Below, one piece after another: positions 59,867-64,000 of a DNA stretch of 64,000 bases (position 1 is its first letter; the number at the start of each line of letters is the position of its first letter). Origin of the DNA: Eutrigla gurnardus. Taxonomy: Eukaryota > Chordata > Actinopteri > Perciformes > Triglidae. The stretch covers positions 10,387,266 to 10,451,265 of the forward strand of contig OY741276.1 in assembly GCA_963514095.1 (NCBI GenBank), given 5' to 3'. The position numbers were made by a program, and so were the translations under genes. The notes below the pieces were generated by a model. That model was not told the DNA's origin, did not search any database, and saw only the letters and a program-made list of their open reading frames with translations.

Positions 59867-62800
59867 ATTACATTACATCTGGAAATATGACAAATGGGAC
59901 TACTATGAAGGGAAATCATTTTAATTAGGAAGTAAAAATCAAATCAATTATATAAAAATGGATAGGCTGCCTTATAAATGTGTCTTATAAAGGTGTGTAA
60001 GGGGATCCCTTAAAGTAAAGCAATTTAAAAATATATATTTCTACATGTTTCAAAAGCAGGAAGGAGCGTTAACCTTTTTTTGTAAATAATATTTTGCCAG
60101 TAGAATTAAATAGTTTTATTATACTATAAGATATTTAGTAGATTAGTTTTTGTGATCACAGTCTCAAACATAACTTGCACTTTAGGAACCAATATCACAG
60201 TGACCACTACATAAAATTGCAGATGATCATTAATTATGCAGGAATTCATATAATAGAAACTTCGACTAACTATTTATTTTACAATTTTGCCATGATTGAT
60301 CACATCCACCCCTCCCTGTTTGAGTAATAGTTTGTTTCCGTCTTTCGGCCTTCCCTCAGAGTTTCATTTGCCTCCATTTTTTTTAAGTCACTGACATATG
60401 TCCATAAAAGATGCCTATGTGTAATCTGTTGGCCAGGTTTCCTTTCCTGTGTTGCAAGATGTGAGATTTGAAGCAGAAGCGAGAATGATCATTTTGCCGT
60501 CAGCATACCTATTGCAGAGAGAGATGATTGTGGTCCTTGGGAGTAATGAGTCATTTTGGCTGGTATACACATGCAACCAACAGCAGTCCATCAATCTTGC
60601 AAGACTGTTAAATGTGTACTATGCTGAGCCAAGCTGTCACTGGTGTGCAAGGCATATGATGCATCGAAGAAAGCTCTAACATAAATATAAAGGTCATTAT
60701 TGGAACGGTTTCCCTTTTTATCTCAGTCAAACAGTAGTGGTCAAGAAAAGCAATCCTTGAAGGAACATTTTATTACAAAATGGGTCTTTGGTTTTGTAGT
60801 TTTGACCAGAATTCTTTATTCCTCCCCATTAACAGTGGTGAGATCTTGGGATGTTGAGTCACTGATAGTCACTGCTTTTCAATTAAATCCAGCAGGGTAC
60901 GCTACACAAGCATTTTCAAAACTACTGGAAATAGATTTTTTTATTAATCTAATTCAAAAGATATTTGCAATCCATAGTATTGATTACCTACTGTAATGTG
61001 TGTTATCTAATTGGCTCTTCTGATGAGATATGTAATTAATTCCCTAATTCCAGTGGTAAGTGAACAGAGCAGCTACAATTGGTAGCGAGAGCAACAGTTA
61101 AGATGACTGCAGTGGTTTGAATGCCGTCTCACTGCCTGCGGTCCGCCCTCGTGAAATCAAACGCAGACATTGAGGTGCTTTTGAGCGAGGTGGTCCCTGA
61201 ACACTCGTTCCCTCCTAATTTTTGTCGTGCACCAACATCACCCTGAGCGCTGAGTTCAGGATGGTTTGCATGGCGCTTCACATTTGTTGGCCCCGTCAGC
61301 CAATCGAGTTTTCTTCCACTCTCCCTCTCTGGTCCTGCACGTGTGAAATGAGAGATTATCCTGAAAGGGGTCGACACTTTACACAGAGGCGCTGTTTGAC
61401 TCTTTGCTGTCTTCCCAAATACAGAGGAACACATAACCCATTTTGGCTGACATTTTTAGACTGGCTTTTTTTGTGTTTTTGAACCAGGCAGTTGGCGTAA
61501 ACAGTTGGCATGCACTCTGCGGTGTTGCCCACTCAGTGTCTCTCTGCTCTTTGCTACCGGACTACCATGTGTACAACACAAGACAAATTTAGCCCGGGCT
61601 TTTACAGGAAGCAGATGGTTGGGTATTATGTTGACGATACTGTGATACCACTGATGACTCTTCCAGGCGGCCCACTCGCATCTCTGCTCCTTTCCTCCTC
61701 CATCGAGCCTCAAAATGTTAAACATAATGCACCACTTTGGCTTTTAAGGAGAAATTGGCACACTGAAAAGCTTAATTTAACATATTCCATTCATTTCTTC
61801 ATCTCACCCTCTACACCTTCATCCCCCTAGCTCACTCTTGCTCCTGTATTTGGCATACTGTGAATCCACAGTTACAGACATAACTTTCACTGTAGTTTCC
61901 ATCTGCAGCAGCTTTCTGTAAACACAGATTTTAGACAGAAGAGAATATTGGATAATTGATTTAAGAGAAAACCCCAAGTTAAGGGTGTCGGCGGTTATGT
62001 GAGAGCATTGTTTATGGTCATAACATTAATTTATGGTCTAGATGGCTCAGGCAGGACACACGTGGCGGGGAAAGTAATGCATCATCTTCAGATCGGCCTT
62101 TAGGACCACCAGTCAACACTGATTACAACACACAACATGAACACTGGATGGTTGTAGTGCTTCAAAATTTGGTGGCAAAGCTCACTGAGTCATTGGATTG
62201 CTGAAGTAAAAGGAAAGTGCCTCTTGAAATGTAGTGGTACCGGTTAATGGGTGTCTGGCTATCAAATGCAAAGTCAACCAGACATCCCTAACCCTGGTGC
62301 CACTTCAATCAACATAATCTTTGAATTTTTCTCTTTAGCATTTAGAAATGGTGAAGAGTTACTCCTCACCCCCCAAAGAAGAAAGTTTTTGTAAAAGTAA
62401 AAGTCCACCTTTCACTAAGTTTTCATAACCGACATAATCATTCAAGACAGCAATGCAACACTCAAGTCCTCCGGCCAAGTTATCCTTTGAAATCCATTGA
62501 ACAGGCTCTTGATCCTTTGAATCAAGCAGTGACAGCCTGGATACATCAAAAACCTTTTAATGTGGAGGACTGAAGAAGTAATGTCAATCAATACCTGTAA
62601 TTAACTGGAATAAACCAGCAACTTTATGGCACGCATATATGGATTTATGGATAAGGGCAGCAAGCAACTGTTAGCCTATACCCACTGAGTGGTCATATCC
62701 ACACTTATGGAAAATTGAATGAAAGAGTAAATTAATAATTTAATCCATCAATCAACCTGTACAGTTGAATAAATATTACGTGTGGGAGATTTTTATTCCC

Positions 62801-63180
62801 CAGATGCAATACATTTTATTTTTTGGCTGGGGGTGGGTCAAGGTTTATTGAACAATACCATTACATTTTGTAAAGTTATAATTGCTTCTGAATCACTGCA
62901 GTTGAGAACAACAGTTGGCCACAGACATAATGGATGTGTGATCTTATGTTGCTTCCTTGCAATAACCATTGTGTTATAATTACCATTATATGTAATAATA
63001 CTGTGCACTTGTATTTTAATTTTTTTGATGAAGTGTGTAAAAGTTGTTTGACGGTGAAGATAAATGAGGAATACATGCAATTGGTTGATATTACAGCTGT
63101 ACAATATTGCAGATTCCCAAAGGTTTTACTTGCCAAACTCGTTCCAGTTGCTATAGTCAGTCCATGTCTCTTGATTTGTA

Positions 63181-63181
63181 A

Positions 63182-63212
<31 letters not shown>
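63181..63212. repeat. A-rich (CAAA)n tract
   Basis: AAAACAAAACAAAACAAACA and following sequence, a short A-rich tandem tract such as occurs at retroposon tails; no retroposon body is recognisable before it. Confidence 0.7.
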
Positions 63213-63470
63213 CATATTACCCAGAAACTTTGTCCCTTGGGCAATCATTTCTAATCAAAAGTTCTTCTGATATTGTTTAATCCCATATTCATGACCTTCA
63301 GTTAATCTGTCCAATCAGAACAGAACATTTTATGTTGGAAAAACATTTGTCATTGCTAACTAAATATACTCACATGTTTATAACAGTTTTTTCCCCTTGA
63401 TAGAGTACATCTGTACAGTATTGTATTACAGTATGAGTGCAGTTTGCATTGTCAATGAAGGTGTCATCTG

Positions 63471-63494
63471 TGTGTGTGTGTGTGTGTGTGTGTA
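63471..63494. repeat. (GT)n microsatellite
   Basis: A short GT run followed by the degenerate TAGACC. Confidence 0.85.
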
Positions 63495-64000
63495 GACCTG
63501 GAGGGTGGCAGCAGCTGTGTCAAGGGACAACAGCAGTGACAGCAGGCTCATTTGCTGCATGATTATCGATGGGGTTGTTGCGACTGAGAGGAAAGGCTGC
63601 CTACGAACACCCTTTAACACACACTACACACACTGTTTCTTGTTTAAGCCAATTATGCAGGCCAGTAACCTGCCATATGGCTTCTGCTAGTTCAGAATCT
63701 CTCTCTCTCGCTCTCGATGTGTGTAGGGGTGTGGGAGAGAATTATAACACAAGTTAGATTGAGCCTGAAGCCACAGAGCAGATGACAAAGAAAGAGAAAT
63801 CTTAATCACTACCAACAGTCCGGCACTGTCATAGCAACTGTCTGGGCAAATTGTTCAAGATTAAATATCAAAAATGATTTGTGTAGGAAGTGGGACAAGT
63901 AAGAATGAAAACATAATCACCAAGTTCTTATTTATTCAATTCAAGATATGTACATTTGCACTTTATTCTGTAGATACAAAAACAAGATTAAAATCATGTC

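Larger units (their letters stand above)
55524..64000 (+). other. First intron of the downstream gene (open at the window end)
   Basis: From donor GTAAGT to the end of the window. It contains a MITE directly after the exon, a cluster of transposon relics at 57835-59870, and small microsatellites (for example GT at 63471-63493). The stretches 55960-57830 and 59870-64000 are otherwise AT-rich and featureless to me. There could be undetected short exons. Confidence 0.5.

Overview
The window is vertebrate nuclear DNA, most probably from a percomorph (spiny-rayed) teleost. It shows short exons with GT-AG borders in very long introns, many long (AC/GT)n and (CT)n tracts, and dispersed repeats that I recognise as typical of fish: an L2-type LINE tail ending in GGAT units, tRNA-like SINE pieces, a LINE reverse transcriptase relic, and MITE and hAT pieces. 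There are no bacterial-type genes, no operon and no CRISPR array.

The main gene is the 3' end of ccser1 (FAM190A, coiled-coil serine-rich protein 1) on the + strand. Three coding exons are supported. Positions 711-788 encode a coiled-coil segment around LREKDELILRLHTEL. Positions 5916-5996 include the DRATQTE motif. The large terminal exon, 48698-49486, encodes 262 residues of Ser/Pro/Gly-rich sequence ending in the block FTGRLGQPPRGP...YSRKNVFLQH, which I recognise from the extreme C-terminus of vertebrate CCSER1. All three exons join in phase 0. The last intron is about 42.7 kb and holds microsatellites, strand-biased pyrimidine tracts, transposon fragments, and a candidate 49-bp cassette exon (15310-15358) that would shift the frame and give a different short C-terminus.

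Layout: 1-710 upstream intron; 711-788 exon; 789-5915 intron with a LINE relic, a SINE and a diverged duplicated block; 5916-5996 exon; 5997-48697 giant last intron; 48698-49486 terminal coding exon; about 49487-51000 3' UTR with several possible poly(A) signals; about 51000-54950 intergenic; 54960-55489 a CpG-rich promoter and 5' UTR; 55490-55523 the first coding exon (MPPPPGGPADT...) of a second + strand gene that I cannot name; 55524-64000 its first intron, with a 334-bp MITE next to the exon and a cluster of transposon relics at 57835-59870.

I found no new multi-gene system. The observations most worth following up are the possible alternative C-terminus of ccser1, the duplicated intronic block 5' of exon 5916-5996, a block with two POU octamers at 24080-24290, an unexplained open frame of about 160 codons on the minus strand in the transposon cluster (59378-59866), and the unnamed downstream gene.
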